From NCBI GenBank assembly GCA_018644785.1, contig JABGPV010000024.1, positions 1 to 31,307 of the forward strand: a stretch of DNA of 31,307 nucleotides, read 5' to 3'. The stretch comes from Deltaproteobacteria bacterium (GTDB taxonomy: Bacteria; Desulfobacterota; DSM-4660; Desulfatiglandales; Desulfatiglandaceae). Below the pieces are notes generated by a model. That model ran no database searches and had not been told where the DNA came from. It worked only from the letters and a program-made list of their open reading frames with translations. Both the position numbers and the translations under genes were made by a program. Positions 15,218 to 24,122 of this stretch are shown here, piece by piece. The first letter of the stretch is position 1; every line of letters begins with the position of its first letter.

Positions 15218-16310
15218 CCATATCCACAATGGTGAATTCGGACATGGGCACAAGCTCATGGACGTCGACATACCGGCGCAGGACCGGGTAAGGGTCTGTG
15301 GTGGCATAACTGTAGGGATAACTGTTTTCGTCTGTCTGGGCCGCACGGTAAAAGGGTTGGCCATTGCTCATATGGGCAAACACACCGAATACCGGAATGC
15401 CGGGCACCGGTTCATCCACCCCGTCATACAAAGAGACCTTGTGCAGTGGATCGCGGGGATAGCGTGCTCCTAAACCGGTGATAAAAGAGAAAGAGAGGGG
15501 GTTGGCGCCTAACTGAGCGTCTAAGTTTAGGGTGGCGGCATCTAAATATTTCCGCTGAGAACTCAGAGCCCATGCCTGCAGCAGAGGAAATGCGTATTCT
15601 GAGCTCTGGGTAAATGCGCCCCAGCCGATCCAATCGGGCACATCCAGGCGAGCGCCGTTGCCATAGGGGTTTTGCTCGGTCAGGGTCACCAGTTGATCGG
15701 CGTTTTTAATGATTTTATTACGGATGTCCTCCTGTATGTGGCTGTTGGCCCCGGGTTGGTTGGCCCGCAAATAGGCCCAATAGGCGCATTTATAAAAATG
15801 CTGCCAATTGTTCCAGCCTTGAGTGTGGTCGTTGTTGGCCCACCATTTTTCGAAATATTCCCCGTATTCTTCTTTTCCGGTGGTCCGGTAGAGCTCTGCC
15901 GCTGCCCAGAGGCGATTATCAGCATCATCGGCGTCATTGTATTCCCCGGTCCCGGCTCCTTCGGGGTTCTTGAATCCCCCCGGAGGGATCGCTTCCGTAT
16001 GTGTCCTGAGTAACCCCCACGCAAGCTCAGCCCGGTTGAGATAATCTTCCGCAAGCTGTGAATCAAACGTTCTCCACAGGCGGCTGGCACTGGCAAAGAC
16101 CGCAGCCGCCAGCGCGGTGTCGTGGGTCGTTTTTTCAAAAAGAAAACGAGGGGTTTCTTCTTCATGTGGCATACCACTGAACCAGGTCTCAGCGGTGAGT
16201 TTATGGTACACGGCCCCATCGTCCGCCTGGATCCGGGCGATCCAATCCACCTCCCAGCGGGCTTCGTCCAGGAGGTCGGGCACGCCATTTCCGCTCTCGG
16301 GGATGTTCAA
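15168..16310 (-). CDS. GH9 glycoside hydrolase, C-terminal part (separated by frameshift)
   Basis: This frame carries most of the (alpha/alpha)6 catalytic domain of a family 9 glycoside hydrolase. It opens with NIPESGNGVPDLLDEARWEVDW, the standard sequence that directly follows the DAGDYGKY segment in intact GH9 enzymes. Later motifs are GANPLSFSFITGLGARYP and the C-terminal MSEFTIVDMAIAAG, whose E358 aligns with the catalytic acid. No signal peptide or ribosome site precedes it, and the only start is a TTG overlapping the upstream stop (ATTGA). A -1 shift after the upstream CAT codon would join the two parts into one enzyme of about 1,180 residues. The gene may therefore be broken, mis-sequenced or frameshifted in translation. 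Confidence 0.85.
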   Translation of the reverse strand: MNIPESGNGVPDLLDEARWEVDWIARIQADDGAVYHKLTAETWFSGMPHEEETPRFLFEKTTHDTALAAAVFASASRLWRTFDSQLAEDYLNRAELAWGLLRTHTEAIPPGGFKNPEGAGTGEYNDADDADNRLWAAAELYRTTGKEEYGEYFEKWWANNDHTQGWNNWQHFYKCAYWAYLRANQPGANSHIQEDIRNKIIKNADQLVTLTEQNPYGNGARLDVPDWIGWGAFTQSSEYAFPLLQAWALSSQRKYLDAATLNLDAQLGANPLSFSFITGLGARYPRDPLHKVSLYDGVDEPVPGIPVFGVFAHMSNGQPFYRAAQTDENSYPYSYATTDPYPVLRRYVDVHELVPMSEFTIVDMAIAAGVFHLLAGTAEE

Positions 16311-18718
16311 TGTGTCACCCCGAACTTAGCAGGATCAAGATCGTAAGCGGTGAAAAGAAACCACAATGCCGCAGCGGCCGTGGGCATATATTTTCCGTAG
16401 TCGCCCGCGTCATGCCAGCCACCGTGGGCATCAATCATTTCTCCCGGTATTTCGCCCGCGTAAAGGGGTGTGTCCGGCAGGGAAGTGTGGAATCGGGCAT
16501 CTATTTTCCGCCCGCCAGGGTCGTATTCATGGCCCATGGGACGGGTAAACCGATCCTCCGCATAGGGTGCCGTCAGATCCGTGCCGCTTCTCTGGTAATA
16601 AAGGCCTCGGGCCGTGGTGTAAGCGGCGTGATTCAGGACATCCGCATCGATGTCAAACGGGTCTGACAAACCGATGCCGGGAACACAGGCCTGGTAGGTG
16701 CCAGGGTCTCTCAGGTCGGAAAAATCGAAGGCATAGACATCCTCACCCGACAGCTGCCAGTTGGCGGCCCTCAAAACAAGGGGCGCAGAGAAAGCCGTTT
16801 GCTCTGTTTCAACATCGTTTATATACACCCGAGGCGGCGGATCCGGCAGGCGAAGGGGGCCGTAACCGAGTGCGAACGTTCCGTAGAGATTTCCGGATCC
16901 CAGGTTGGCGCAGCCTGCCCACGCCTTTGACGTCCCGTTGATCAAAGCGCCGTGCTTCCCCACGCCCCAGAATTGACGCCCATGTTGTCTGGAAAGAGCA
17001 TGGATAGCGCCTGGGGTCCCTGAAGATATGGCCGCAAAAGGGGAACTGCCGAATCCGGGCTTGTGCCAAAGGAGACCGTCGTCTCCCCCGATCCATACCG
17101 CCCCGTTTTCATCAGAGGTCATGGATCGGAGGGTCCCTAACGTGCCGACAGGAGTATCAGGAACATCTTGAAAGGCCTTCCAGTGTCCATGGGAATGTAA
17201 AAGCACCGAGCCGTTGGCACCGCAGGCCCACAACCAGTCCTCATGGGGGCCATGGATGGCGTATAGGTCTTCATGGGCGGGTTGTTCGTCGAGTATCCAT
17301 CGGGAGCCGTCCCAGCGGAGGATCGTGCCCCCGTCGCCGACCGCCCAGGCCTTACCACCGGGGCCCGCCCAGACAGCCCGGAGATTCTGTTTGGTGGGGG
17401 TATCAACCCGGGTCCAGACGTCATCGGCCAAACGGATCGTTGTGCCGCCTGCGCCAACGGCCCACCCGATGTTTGTGGGGCCAAAACAGATCGCGAGCAG
17501 ATCCTGGGATGTCGGGGATTTAACCTGCTTCCAACCCGAACCATCCCAATGGATGATCGTTCCGGCATCTCCAACGGCCCACACGCGGTTCTCCCGGAGG
17601 GCTGCCACCGCACGAAGGGTTGAGGAGACCGGACTTACCGCCTCACCCCAGCCATACTGATCATCCCATATAAATATGGCCCCCTTCTCACCCACAGCCC
17701 ATGCGCCGCCGCCAAGGTCACCCGAATAGCCGCCCACATAACCGATTTTAGGTCGATCGGGCAGGTAGCCGACCTGATTAACTTTGATATTGGGATTGAG
17801 GAGGCGGGTATCGTCGTATGTGAAAGAAAACCATGCCGGTTCCATGAGATTGCCGGAGGGATCGGCAATATCCTCAACCTTCAGCGTGTACTCATGCCAA
17901 TTTTTAAAGGGGAAGGGAAATTTCAAGAATGCCCGGTAGCGATTGATAGCGGTTTTGCTATCTGTAAATTCCTCAACCCGGTAATGGATTCCCGTATCCA
18001 AAGGCGCCACGGCACGTTCATAAGATGGGTCGGTGTTGCTCCGGACGGTATAGTTGGATAATTCTTTTACGCTTTTATGATCGTAACGTTTGTTGAATGT
18101 GAGGCGCAGGACCGTGTTGCTCTCCGGAAAAGGGGCATCTTTCCCGGAGGTGATCAAAACCGGCGGGCTCGTCGTTCTAAGGATAATATCATCCACATAA
18201 TAGACGCGCTCAAGACTATCCTTGTTCCAGTTCAGGCTCTCCACATTGCCCAGGTCCCATGCCGCAGTCTCGAGGTCGGCAAGGGGAATGGTCACCCGGC
18301 GCCACGTATGATCAATCACGCCGCCATCCATATAATCGGAGATAGAGACAAGATTGCTGGTCTGGTTCCAGGTTTTCACGTAAAAAGTGGGGTTGCCCGG
18401 ATCTGCCTCGAAACTCCTGAAATGAAACTCAATCACATCATGGGCGGTAAAATTCCTGCGTTCTCCTCCCCCGCAATAAAGCCTGTACACCGGACGGTGC
18501 CATCGGTCCGGATTGAGCTTCAGGCCGTTACTCTCATGGTTGCCTTCCCCGGATCGTTCCTGGAGGTATTCGAGGCATTCAGGGCTGCTCCGGTCTTCGT
18601 ATAAAATCTGAACTCCCGGATCAGCGTCGCTGCAAAATGCCACGCCTGACAGGGACGGCAGAAACAGGGCGATGGAACAGGCAACAAACAAAATGCTCAA
18701 TTTAGTCTTTATTTTCAC
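16307..18718 (-). CDS. GH9 glycoside hydrolase, N-terminal part with nested seven-repeat propeller
   Basis: This 803-residue exported protein starts with GTG and a signal peptide (about 1-30). Next are a carbohydrate-binding-like beta-sandwich (about 35-183, ending VYYVDDIILR) and a Big_5-like Ig domain (about 186-302). The GH9 N-terminal Ig-like domain then begins at IKVNQVGYLPDRPKIGYV (311-328). It is interrupted by seven repeats of (A/V)W-A-V-G-x-x-G at 339, 379, 418, 457, 496, 541 and 583, spaced 39-45 residues and often followed by a WDG-x-x-W strand, as in YCF48/BNR-like propellers. The Ig-like domain resumes at about 620-690 (LSGEDVYAFDFSDL). The catalytic domain begins with GGWHDAGDYGKY, where D770 and D773 include the catalytic base, and the frame ends at VTH-stop. 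It acts on an extracellular glycan, unknown here. Confidence 0.85.
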   Translation of the reverse strand: MKIKTKLSILFVACSIALFLPSLSGVAFCSDADPGVQILYEDRSSPECLEYLQERSGEGNHESNGLKLNPDRWHRPVYRLYCGGGERRNFTAHDVIEFHFRSFEADPGNPTFYVKTWNQTSNLVSISDYMDGGVIDHTWRRVTIPLADLETAAWDLGNVESLNWNKDSLERVYYVDDIILRTTSPPVLITSGKDAPFPESNTVLRLTFNKRYDHKSVKELSNYTVRSNTDPSYERAVAPLDTGIHYRVEEFTDSKTAINRYRAFLKFPFPFKNWHEYTLKVEDIADPSGNLMEPAWFSFTYDDTRLLNPNIKVNQVGYLPDRPKIGYVGGYSGDLGGGAWAVGEKGAIFIWDDQYGWGEAVSPVSSTLRAVAALRENRVWAVGDAGTIIHWDGSGWKQVKSPTSQDLLAICFGPTNIGWAVGAGGTTIRLADDVWTRVDTPTKQNLRAVWAGPGGKAWAVGDGGTILRWDGSRWILDEQPAHEDLYAIHGPHEDWLWACGANGSVLLHSHGHWKAFQDVPDTPVGTLGTLRSMTSDENGAVWIGGDDGLLWHKPGFGSSPFAAISSGTPGAIHALSRQHGRQFWGVGKHGALINGTSKAWAGCANLGSGNLYGTFALGYGPLRLPDPPPRVYINDVETEQTAFSAPLVLRAANWQLSGEDVYAFDFSDLRDPGTYQACVPGIGLSDPFDIDADVLNHAAYTTARGLYYQRSGTDLTAPYAEDRFTRPMGHEYDPGGRKIDARFHTSLPDTPLYAGEIPGEMIDAHGGWHDAGDYGKYMPTAAAALWFLFTAYDLDPAKFGVTH

Positions 18719-18778
18719 TTTTATTATATTTAAAGTCTTGGATTGCGGACATAGCCCGCCTTAGGACTCAATTAGAAG

Positions 18779-18793
18779 GCAGAAGAAGTGCCA
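18779..18793 (-). promoter_or_regulatory. sigma-54 promoter candidate for the GH9 gene
   Basis: On the minus strand TGGCACTTCTTCTGC has GG and GC ten bases apart, and matches TGGCAC-N5-TTGC except for one C in place of T. The -12 element lies about 60 bp upstream of the GH9 start codon. Confidence 0.4.
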
Positions 18794-18830
18794 TGCACCG
18801 GCCCGGCCCAGTCCGGACCGGCACGGTGCA
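18794..18830 (-). terminator. GC-rich hairpin after the TauE/SafE gene
   Basis: TGCACCG (18794-18800) and CGGTGCA (18824-18830) are perfect inverted arms enclosing further GGCC/GGCC-type pairs. On the minus strand the hairpin lies about 20 bp beyond the exporter stop and is followed by CTTCTTCT rather than a clean U-run. It may be a terminator or insulator, and it abuts the sigma-54-like element. Confidence 0.45.
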
Positions 18831-18851
18831 CAAGAGAATGACCCAAGATCA

Positions 18852-20114
18852 TCAGAATGGCGGGACAATGCTGTAGCCCAGGAACCCTTTGGTGATGTAC
18901 CTGAGACCCACGTAAAAAGCGAGCAGCACAAAAAGCCGTTTAAGCCAGATGTCCGGAATATACTTGGAGGTACGGGGTCCGATCATGCTGCCGATAAAGA
19001 TGCCCACCAGCTCCGCACCGATAAAACCCCACTGGACCGGGACGCCTTTTCCCACCATATAACTGAAGATGGAAACGATCATGCCCACCAGAACCACCAG
19101 GCCGCTGGTGCCGGCCACCAGGAACATGGGGAGACCCGCCACCGTTGTGAGGAACGGGACATACAGGAACCCACCGCCAACTCCCAGAAACGACGCCAGC
19201 GCCGCAATGAAGACACCGCCCAGCATGGGAATAAAGGCTTTGAATTTAAACTCCACGCCGTAAAAGCTGAATCGGATGGTTCCGACGAAGAATGTCAAGG
19301 CCCAACCCGCCAGGGCCAGGAGGTAGGCCACCCATTTGGCGCCGCCGCCCAGGTTGGCCCAGAGCGCACTGGCCACCACCACGGCAAGTGCCACAAACAT
19401 AATGGTCCAGCTGCCCTCAAGCACCTTAACCCCCTGCTTGCTGTCCCCACCCTTCTTGGCCTCTTTTTCAAAAGCAGCCGCCGCTTCCTTGGCTTTTTTT
19501 CGCTTGGCCTGGCCTCCCTTTGTGGTTTCGCGGAAAAGAATGATGCCGAGAGCCAGCACCGCAATACCGAAGTAACCGATATAAGACTTCAGGCTGATTT
19601 TGCCGGCGGTCAGATCCGGGATGAGCCATGATCCCCCGACCCCGCCAATGGCCAGACACATGCCCAGGGGGGCCACCAGACGACCCATTTTGTAATAGTT
19701 GAAACTGGAGATTAAACCGCTCAGGCCCACCAGCCACTGGTTGGACACACGGATGGAATCGGTCAACAGTTTGTTCATGGGATAACCCTTGCCGAAATCC
19801 TTGGCATAGTCCCCCAGACCGAATATGGTGATGTGCCCCACACCGGCCATAATACCGCCAAATGCCCCCACCGTGGAAAAAATCCAGCCCACCCATATGG
19901 CCCACAGAAAGCCGAGGACAAAATTGACTTTAGGCGCACCGGGAATCCCCAGGAAACCGGGTTCCGCATCCTTGGTAATTTTTCCGTCCTTAATCCCCTG
20001 TGAAATGGCCTCGGAAAGGCTGTCCGCCGAGGCGGAGGTGGCCGTAATACATACAACGGTGAAAACACTGACCACCAACAGAACACACAAAATCCATCTC
20101 GTACTTCTTTTCAT
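18852..20114 (-). CDS. TauE/SafE-family anion exporter
   Basis: This 420-residue membrane protein has an N-terminal signal-like segment and about eight further membrane helices in two halves, each with the family's glycine-rich pattern (VGAFGGIMAGVGH at about 82-94 and SFLGVGGGFLYVPFL near 310). The halves are joined by a long, very basic cytoplasmic loop (about 197-235, rich in Lys and Ala). TSUP proteins export or import sulfite, sulfoacetate and other small organosulfur or carboxylate anions, and such long forms are common in sulfate reducers. The ATG at 20114 has a strong GGGGGGAGGGG site. It is a single gene, divergent from pyruvate kinase. Substrate not determined. Confidence 0.85.
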   Translation of the reverse strand: MKRSTRWILCVLLVVSVFTVVCITATSASADSLSEAISQGIKDGKITKDAEPGFLGIPGAPKVNFVLGFLWAIWVGWIFSTVGAFGGIMAGVGHITIFGLGDYAKDFGKGYPMNKLLTDSIRVSNQWLVGLSGLISSFNYYKMGRLVAPLGMCLAIGGVGGSWLIPDLTAGKISLKSYIGYFGIAVLALGIILFRETTKGGQAKRKKAKEAAAAFEKEAKKGGDSKQGVKVLEGSWTIMFVALAVVVASALWANLGGGAKWVAYLLALAGWALTFFVGTIRFSFYGVEFKFKAFIPMLGGVFIAALASFLGVGGGFLYVPFLTTVAGLPMFLVAGTSGLVVLVGMIVSIFSYMVGKGVPVQWGFIGAELVGIFIGSMIGPRTSKYIPDIWLKRLFVLLAFYVGLRYITKGFLGYSIVPPF

Positions 20115-20210
20115 ACCCCTCCCCCCTTGTAACCGGTTTGATTAATGAAAACACTCAACCAGCTTAGAGCATCATGATTTATGCATCAAGGAAAAAAACA
20201 AAAACTTTAA

Positions 20211-20238
20211 GTAGGGGCGAAAAATTTTTCGCCCTTAC
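20211..20238. repeat. GTAGGGGC-family palindrome, copy 1
   Basis: GTAG is followed by the perfect 20-base palindrome GGGCGAAAAATTTTTCGCCC (20215-20234) and then TTAC. This is the compact form of a REP-type element that ends in GTAGGGGC and GCCC(C/T)TAC. It lies between the divergent exporter and pyruvate kinase genes, upstream of the pyk promoter. Confidence 0.75.
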
Positions 20239-20247
20239 AGTTTATCC

Positions 20248-20276
20248 TTGACCTGTTTAGGAACTATGGATATTTT
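20248..20276 (+). promoter_or_regulatory. sigma-70-type promoter for pyruvate kinase
   Basis: TTGACC (20248-20253) and TATTTT (20271-20276) are separated by 17 bp. The start site would be near 20283, about 36 bases before the pyk ATG. Confidence 0.6.
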
Positions 20277-20318
20277 TTACAAGTCAAAGTGACACTCATA
20301 ATCTGCAAGGAGATTCAG

Positions 20319-21734
20319 ATGACGCCCATCAGAACAAAAATCGTCTGCACCATCGGACCGGCTACCAGTTCGCGAAAGGTATTGAAAGAGCTCATTCTGG
20401 CTGGCATGAACGTGGCCAGACTCAATTTTTCACACGGCACCCATAAAGAGCATAAGAAGGTAGCCGATTCGGTGAAGTCCCTCTCACGGTCCCTTAAACG
20501 ACCCGTTGCCATTATGCTGGACCTCCAGGGACCCAAGATTCGAACGGGCCTGATCAAAGGGGGCAGCCTCATGGTGAAGGCCCATGACCCCTTCACCATC
20601 ACAACCCGCCCAGTAAAAGGCGAACCCGGCATCATTTCAACGGCCTATGGCGGTATCACCAAGGACCTTCAGCCAGGCGACAAGATCCTCATGGACGATG
20701 GGTTGATTGAGTTGAAGGTGCGAAGCAAAAATAAAACGGATCTTTTCTGCGAAGTGGTTACCGGCGGGAGGGTCGGCGAACACAAGGGGATTAATCTACC
20801 CGGCATCACCACCGGCATTATCGCGGTCACGGAAAAAGATAAAAAGGACCTGGATTTCGGACTGGATATGGGGATCGATTTTGTGGCCGCCTCTTTTGTT
20901 CGCAATGCCGGGGATGTGCAGATCCTGAAACGCATTCTTAAAAAGAAAGGCGTGAACATTCCCGTGATCTCTAAAATTGAAAAGCCGGAAGCCCTCGACA
21001 AGCTGGAGGAAATCCTCGATGCAAGTGAGGGGATCATGGTGGCACGGGGAGATCTGGGCGTCGAGCTTTCACCTGAGAAAGTGCCGGTGGCACAGAAAAA
21101 AATGATCACACTGGCGAACCGGAAACGAAAACTGGTCATTACCGCGACGCAAATGCTGGAGTCCATGACGGAGCACCCCCTGCCCACCCGCGCTGAGGCA
21201 TCCGACGTTGCCAATGCCATCGTGGATGGCACCGATGCCATCATGCTGAGCGGGGAGACATCCGTGGGGAAGTACCCGGTAAAGGCCGTAAAAATGATGA
21301 CGCGAATCGCCAGGGTAACGGAAAAGAATTTTCCGGCAACCGCCCCTTTTTCACGTAAAACGTCCAGTTTTTCCGATACCATTTCAGAGGCCGCCTGCCT
21401 GGCAGCTGAAAACCTGGGGCTTAGTGCCATTACGCCCTTCTCCCAATCCGGTTTCACGGCCCGGCTCATTTCAAAATACAGGCCGTCGGTTCCCATTATC
21501 GCCCTTACGCCCACCGAAGCCGTTCAACGGTCCCTTGCCCTCAGTTGGGGCGTAAAAGCCCTCTTGCTGCCCCTCATGGGCAATTCGGACATCATGATCA
21601 AGGCCATGGAAAAACAGCTTCGAAATAAAAGGCTGGTTCGAAAAAATGATCGCATTATCATCGTTGCGGGATTCCCGCTTATGAAACAGGGAAAAACCAA
21701 CATGATGAAACTGCATGTGGTTGGGGAGGAATAA
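20319..21734 (+). CDS. pyk: pyruvate kinase
   Basis: This glycolytic enzyme converts phosphoenolpyruvate and ADP to pyruvate and ATP in the cytoplasm. The sequence shows RTKIVCTIGPAT, the MNVARLNFSHG active-site region, MLDLQGPKIRTG, VISKIEKPEALDKLEEI (catalytic lysine and metal-binding Glu), GIMVARGDLGVELSPEKVP and the IMLSGETSVGKYPVKAV loop, followed by a standard C-terminal allosteric domain. It is 472 residues, normal for bacterial enzymes without the extra C-terminal domain. The ATG at 20319 has AAGGAG six bases upstream; the upstream GTG at 20289 has none. The gene appears monocistronic with its own promoter. Confidence 0.95.
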   Translation: MTPIRTKIVCTIGPATSSRKVLKELILAGMNVARLNFSHGTHKEHKKVADSVKSLSRSLKRPVAIMLDLQGPKIRTGLIKGGSLMVKAHDPFTITTRPVKGEPGIISTAYGGITKDLQPGDKILMDDGLIELKVRSKNKTDLFCEVVTGGRVGEHKGINLPGITTGIIAVTEKDKKDLDFGLDMGIDFVAASFVRNAGDVQILKRILKKKGVNIPVISKIEKPEALDKLEEILDASEGIMVARGDLGVELSPEKVPVAQKKMITLANRKRKLVITATQMLESMTEHPLPTRAEASDVANAIVDGTDAIMLSGETSVGKYPVKAVKMMTRIARVTEKNFPATAPFSRKTSSFSDTISEAACLAAENLGLSAITPFSQSGFTARLISKYRPSVPIIALTPTEAVQRSLALSWGVKALLLPLMGNSDIMIKAMEKQLRNKRLVRKNDRIIIVAGFPLMKQGKTNMMKLHVVGEE

Positions 21735-21835
21735 CAATTGCGGAGTGCGGAATGGGGAATGCGAAAAGACCGGCTGTCAATGAATACTTGCGTTTTCGAA
21801 GGATTTTCTGATATTATCGGCGGGTATTCCTAATT

Positions 21836-21912
21836 GTAGGGGCAGGCCTATGTGCCTGCCCTGATGATACGCGAACACCCAAAACAGGGCAACCACAGAG
21901 GGTTGCCCCTAC
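21836..21912. repeat. GTAGGGGC-family compound repeat, copy 2
   Basis: GTAGGGGC (21836-21843) and GCCCCTAC (21905-21912) bound this 77-bp element. Inside are two hairpins: GGGCAGGC/GCCTGCCC with a six-base loop (21840-21861) and GGGCAACC/GGTTGCCC (21887-21908). It has the look of a paired REP element. It fills the gap between pyk and ahbC and could terminate pyk transcripts. Confidence 0.8.
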
Positions 21913-21945
21913 GACGCGACAATAAAACCGAGTGGAACCTATAAA

Positions 21946-23124
21946 ATGATCGGTATATCCAAACTCTATTGTGGTACAGTGGAGCCCTCCGATGCGCTTC
22001 GATACGGAAGGCGCTCTAAAGATCTCCCATCTCATCTCCTTCAGTTTTCTGAAGACAAACGCCCCGTGGTGGTGTGGAATATCACCAAGGCCTGCAACCT
22101 CAAGTGCGTCCATTGCTACGCCAGGGCGGTTGAACAAAAATCCAAAGGGGAACTCTCCCATGAAGAGGGGTTGCGCCTGATTGACGATCTCGCGGACTTC
22201 GGTTCGCCGGTGATCCTGTTTTCAGGGGGCGAACCGCTCATGCGGCCCGATCTGGTGGACCTGGCCAACTATGCGGTATCCAAAGGGATGCGAGCGGTTA
22301 TTTCCACCAACGGTACCCTCATTACACCCCAAAAGGCCGAGGAATTAAAGAAAGTGGGTCTTTCCTATGTGGGGGTCAGCCTCGATGGGATGGAAGAAAT
22401 AAACGACCGCTTTCGCGGCAAAAAGAGCGCTTTTAAAGACGCCATGGAAGGGATCCGGAACTGCCAGGCGGTGGGTCTCAAGGTGGGTCTGCGGTTTACC
22501 ATCAACCGAATGAATGCGGTGGAGATTCCCCGAATCTTTGATCTGGTGGAAGAAATGGAAATCCCACGGATCTGTTTTTACCACCTGGTGTATGCGGGGC
22601 GCGGATCCAACATGGTGGAAGAAGATCTGGAACACATTCAAACCCGAAAGGTGGTGGACCTGATTATGGACCGCACCCGGGACCTTCATGAGCGGGGAAA
22701 GCCCAAAGAAGTGCTCACCGTGGATAACCATGCGGACGGGCCCTATATATACCTCCGAATGCGTAGAGAAAAGGACCCCAGGGCGGAAGATGTGCTGCAA
22801 CTGCTCAGGATGAACGAAGGGAACAGTTCGGGCCTGGGCATTGGATGCGTCAGTTGGGATGGCGCGGTTCATGCGGACCAGTTCTGGCGGCATTACAGTT
22901 TCGGAAACGTCTTGGATCGCCCTTTCAGTGAAATCTGGTCCGATCTTTCAAATCCTTTGATGGCAAAACTAAAAGAGAAGAAAAAACATGTGAAAGGCCG
23001 TTGCGCCACATGCCGGTGGCTGGATGTGTGCGCCGGAAATTTCAGGGTCAGGGCCGAAGCGGTGACCGGCGATATCTGGGCCGCGGAACCCGCCTGCTAC
23101 CTCACCGATGAAGAAATAGCGTAA
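21946..23124 (+). CDS. ahbC: Fe-coproporphyrin III synthase, radical SAM (AhbC)
   Basis: This 392-residue radical SAM enzyme would remove the acetate side chains of 12,18-didecarboxysiroheme to give Fe-coproporphyrin III in the siroheme-dependent heme pathway. Its opening, [22 protein letters not shown], is characteristic of AhbC/NirJ-type proteins. The SAM cluster motif CNLKCVHC (C50, C54, C57), the GGEP SAM-binding motif and STNGT follow. The C-terminal twitch/SPASM-like region holds [13 protein letters not shown] and a late EPAC cysteine for an auxiliary cluster. It heads the cluster with hemB and ahbD. The ribosome site is weak (GGAA). The alternative assignment is the heme d1 protein NirJ, but no nir genes are here. 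Confidence 0.82.
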   Translation: MIGISKLYCGTVEPSDALRYGRRSKDLPSHLLQFSEDKRPVVVWNITKACNLKCVHCYARAVEQKSKGELSHEEGLRLIDDLADFGSPVILFSGGEPLMRPDLVDLANYAVSKGMRAVISTNGTLITPQKAEELKKVGLSYVGVSLDGMEEINDRFRGKKSAFKDAMEGIRNCQAVGLKVGLRFTINRMNAVEIPRIFDLVEEMEIPRICFYHLVYAGRGSNMVEEDLEHIQTRKVVDLIMDRTRDLHERGKPKEVLTVDNHADGPYIYLRMRREKDPRAEDVLQLLRMNEGNSSGLGIGCVSWDGAVHADQFWRHYSFGNVLDRPFSEIWSDLSNPLMAKLKEKKKHVKGRCATCRWLDVCAGNFRVRAEAVTGDIWAAEPACYLTDEEIA

Positions 23125-23150
23125 CATCTGAAACGGAGACTCGCCAACCC

Positions 23151-24122
23151 ATGATCACACGACCGAGACGACTGAGAAGAACCGGCACCATTCGAGATAT
23201 GGTTCGGGAAACCCACCTTTCCACCCAAGATTTCATCGCGCCCCTATTTGTCAAACATGGTAAAAACATTCAGGATCCCATCCGGAGCATGCCGGGACAG
23301 TTTCAATTTTCACCGGATACGCTGGTACTTGAAGCGGAGGAACTCTGGGCCTTGGGCGTTCCCGCGCTGATCCTTTTCGGTCTGCCCGACGGTAAAGATC
23401 CTACGGGAAGCAGGTCCTGGGCCGAAGACGGGATTGTGCAAATCGCTGTCAAAGAGATCAAAGACCGTTTGCCGGACATGGTGGTCATGACGGATGTGTG
23501 CCTTTGCGAGTATACGGATCACGGGCATTGCGGTGTTATTCTGGACGGTGTGGTGGATAATGACACCACCCTGGAATTGTTGGCACGACAGGCGGTGAGC
23601 CATTGTGACGCAGGGGCCGACTTCGTGGCCCCTTCGGACATGATGGACGGTCGCGTCGGCCATATTCGACGCGCCCTTGATGATGCCGGTTACCAAGACC
23701 GGGGCATCCTTTCCTATGCCGTCAAATATGCGTCCGCATTTTACGGCCCCTTTCGGGATGCAGCGGATTCAGCGCCTCAGTTCGGTGATCGCACCGGCTA
23801 CCAGATGGACCCGGCCAATGCCCTGGAAGCCCTGAAAGAGGCGGAATTGGACATTGAAGAAGGGGCGGACATGATCATGGTCAAACCCGCCCTGCCCTAC
23901 CTGGATATCATATCACGGGTTCGGGAAATCACTTTGCTTCCCCTGGCCGCTTATAATGTGAGCGGTGAATATGCCATGGTGAAAGCCGCGGCCTCAAAAG
24001 GCTGGCTGGACGGTGAACGGGCCATGATGGAAATGCTCATGGCCATCAAGCGTGCGGGAGCCGACCTGATTCTCACCTATTTTGCGAAAGAAGCCGCCCG
24101 GAAATTGAGAAATGAAAACTGA
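23151..24122 (+). CDS. hemB: porphobilinogen synthase (delta-aminolevulinate dehydratase)
   Basis: HemB condenses two 5-aminolevulinate molecules to porphobilinogen, the common tetrapyrrole precursor. All hallmarks are present: RPRRLRR near the start, the zinc-type cysteine triad in [14 protein letters not shown] (C117, C119, C127), the two Schiff-base lysines in [17 protein letters not shown] (K192) and [12 protein letters not shown] (K245), and GYQMDPAN. Its 323 residues are typical. It lies 26 bp after ahbC and overlaps ahbD by 11 bp, so early and late steps of the heme pathway are encoded in one operon. The cysteine triad predicts a zinc-dependent active site. Confidence 0.95.
   Translation: MITRPRRLRRTGTIRDMVRETHLSTQDFIAPLFVKHGKNIQDPIRSMPGQFQFSPDTLVLEAEELWALGVPALILFGLPDGKDPTGSRSWAEDGIVQIAVKEIKDRLPDMVVMTDVCLCEYTDHGHCGVILDGVVDNDTTLELLARQAVSHCDAGADFVAPSDMMDGRVGHIRRALDDAGYQDRGILSYAVKYASAFYGPFRDAADSAPQFGDRTGYQMDPANALEALKEAELDIEEGADMIMVKPALPYLDIISRVREITLLPLAAYNVSGEYAMVKAAASKGWLDGERAMMEMLMAIKRAGADLILTYFAKEAARKLRNEN

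Noticed and set aside
20669..21514. Long minus-strand open frame (281 codons) opposite pyruvate kinase
   Set aside because: The plus strand encodes an unmistakable pyruvate kinase over the same bases, and the antisense translation is Ser/Arg/Pro-rich with no recognisable motif.
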